64,000 nt of DNA, from assembly GCA_035555975.1 (NCBI GenBank), contig DATMFV010000035.1, positions 124,001 to 188,000 of the forward strand. Direction: 5' to 3'. Every line of letters starts with the position of its first letter. Position 1 is the first letter of the stretch. The DNA is from DATMFV01 sp035555975 (GTDB lineage: Bacteria; Verrucomicrobiota; Verrucomicrobiia; Chthoniobacterales; Chthoniobacteraceae). Of this stretch, positions 63,466 through 64,000 are shown piece after piece. A program made the position numbers and the translations under genes. The notes beneath the pieces are model-generated. The model was given only the letters and a program-made list of their open reading frames with translations. It made no database searches and had not been told where the DNA came from.

Positions 63466-64000
63466 GCGCCGATTTCCTTTACGATCAAAGCAGCGAGCCG
63501 GTCGGCAAAGGTTTCGATCCCCCCCTGGTCGCGACCTTCGATCAGGAGACGGATTTTCGGTTCCGTCCCCGAATAACGAAGCAACACCCGCCCGGCTCCC
63601 TGGAGCGAGGTTTCGACTTCCCTGAGCAGGGCGAGGATTTCGGGCAGTTCCTCCAGCGGCGGCTTGCGCGTGACGCGCAGGTTTCGCTGCGCCTGCGGGT
63701 ATTTTTTCAGGCAGGTCTTGAGTTCACTCAACGGACGCCCGGTGTCGGCCATGATCCGGAGGATCTGCAACGCGCTGACGATCCCGTCGCCGGTGGTCGA
63801 AAAGTCGTTGAAGATCATGTGCCCGCTCTGTTCGCCGCCGACATTGTAGCCGCCCCGCATCATCTCTTCGATGACGTAGCGGTCGCCCACCTTGGTGCGG
63901 ATGACGCGGCCTCCGGCATTGGCGAGGGTTTCATCCAGCCCGAAATTACTCATGACGGTCGCCACCAGCGTGTCGTTGCGAAGCTGGCGGCGTTGCAGGA
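63462..64000 (-). CDS. glmM: Phosphoglucosamine mutase, 3' part (gene continues beyond window)
   Basis: The last 179 codons of a phosphohexomutase; the frame stays open to the right edge (LQRRQLRNDTLVATVMSNFGLD at its visible start), so the N-terminal catalytic serine loop is outside. The sugar-binding motif GGEQSGHMIF and the phosphate-binding loop RYSGTEPKIRLLIEG are typical of GlmM, which interconverts glucosamine-6- and -1-phosphate for cell-wall synthesis. GlmM rather than another phosphohexomutase is supported by the spacing and by LKKYPQAQRNLRVTRKPPLEE. Overlaps bioD. Confidence 0.92.
   Translation of the reverse strand, partial: LQRRQLRNDTLVATVMSNFGLDETLANAGGRVIRTKVGDRYVIEEMMRGGYNVGGEQSGHMIFNDFSTTGDGIVSALQILRIMADTGRPLSELKTCLKKYPQAQRNLRVTRKPPLEELPEILALLREVETSLQGAGRVLLRYSGTEPKIRLLIEGRDQGGIETFADRLAALIVKEIGA

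Overview
The window is 64 kb of GC-rich chromosome, best explained as a member of the Verrucomicrobiota (PVC superphylum). The reasons are an Alternative Complex III respiratory operon, secreted proteins with PEP-CTERM sorting tails, H-X9-DG pseudopilin-like proteins, DUF4838 carbohydrate-active proteins and LacI/AraC regulators, all typical of Verrucomicrobia and Lentisphaerae. The phylum call is inference; there is no rRNA gene or other phylogenetic marker set in the window. I found no tRNA, rRNA or CRISPR array.

Region 1 (1-19619, all minus strand) is an aerobic respiration block. Reading with transcription it holds actABCDEF (quinol:cytochrome c oxidoreductase), a 215-residue membrane-anchored protein, a CcoN-like protein, a CcoO-like monoheme cytochrome and another membrane cytochrome c. 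These are followed by an aa3-type oxidase set (ctaD, ctaE, ctaF, two small membrane proteins, ctaC) and assembly genes (ctaA, ctaB, sco, a DUF420 protein, resB running off the window). The CcoN-like protein appears to have lost all six histidines that bind haem and copper in cbb3 oxidases. It sits in the operon next to an intact oxidase, so it may be a structural or electron-transfer subunit rather than a catalyst.

Region 2 (19812-36499 and 44499-51971) is accessory and glycan-related. It begins with an ArnT/PMT-like glycosyltransferase, an unknown membrane-anchored protein and a DUF1275 protein. Three loci then repeat one recipe. Each has a transcription regulator (PocR-AraC, LacI or LacI), a pseudopilin-like H-X9-DG protein, a PEP-CTERM protein and one or more carbohydrate-active or carbohydrate-binding proteins (heparinase-like plus FAD oxidoreductase; DNRLRE plus DUF4838; DUF4838 plus beta-helix). 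Genes inside each locus mostly overlap or nearly touch. This repeated architecture is the most system-like signal in the window.

Region 3 (36646-44303) is mostly housekeeping: ridA, pyrE, secA, an RRM RNA-binding protein with a strong shared terminator, a REC-PP2C phosphatase and a divergently placed short MreB-like ATPase.

Region 4 (51971-57666) starts with a 167-bp MITE-like element, then an NtrC-type activator, glnB and amtB with a -24/-12 type promoter match. Next come a palindromic repeat and a lower-GC two-gene island whose boundaries resemble gene cassettes.

Region 5 (57667-64000, minus strand) holds transketolase preceded by a duplicated intergenic segment, rnc, a hypothetical protein, a REC protein with a degenerate HPt domain, bioD and the 3' part of glmM.
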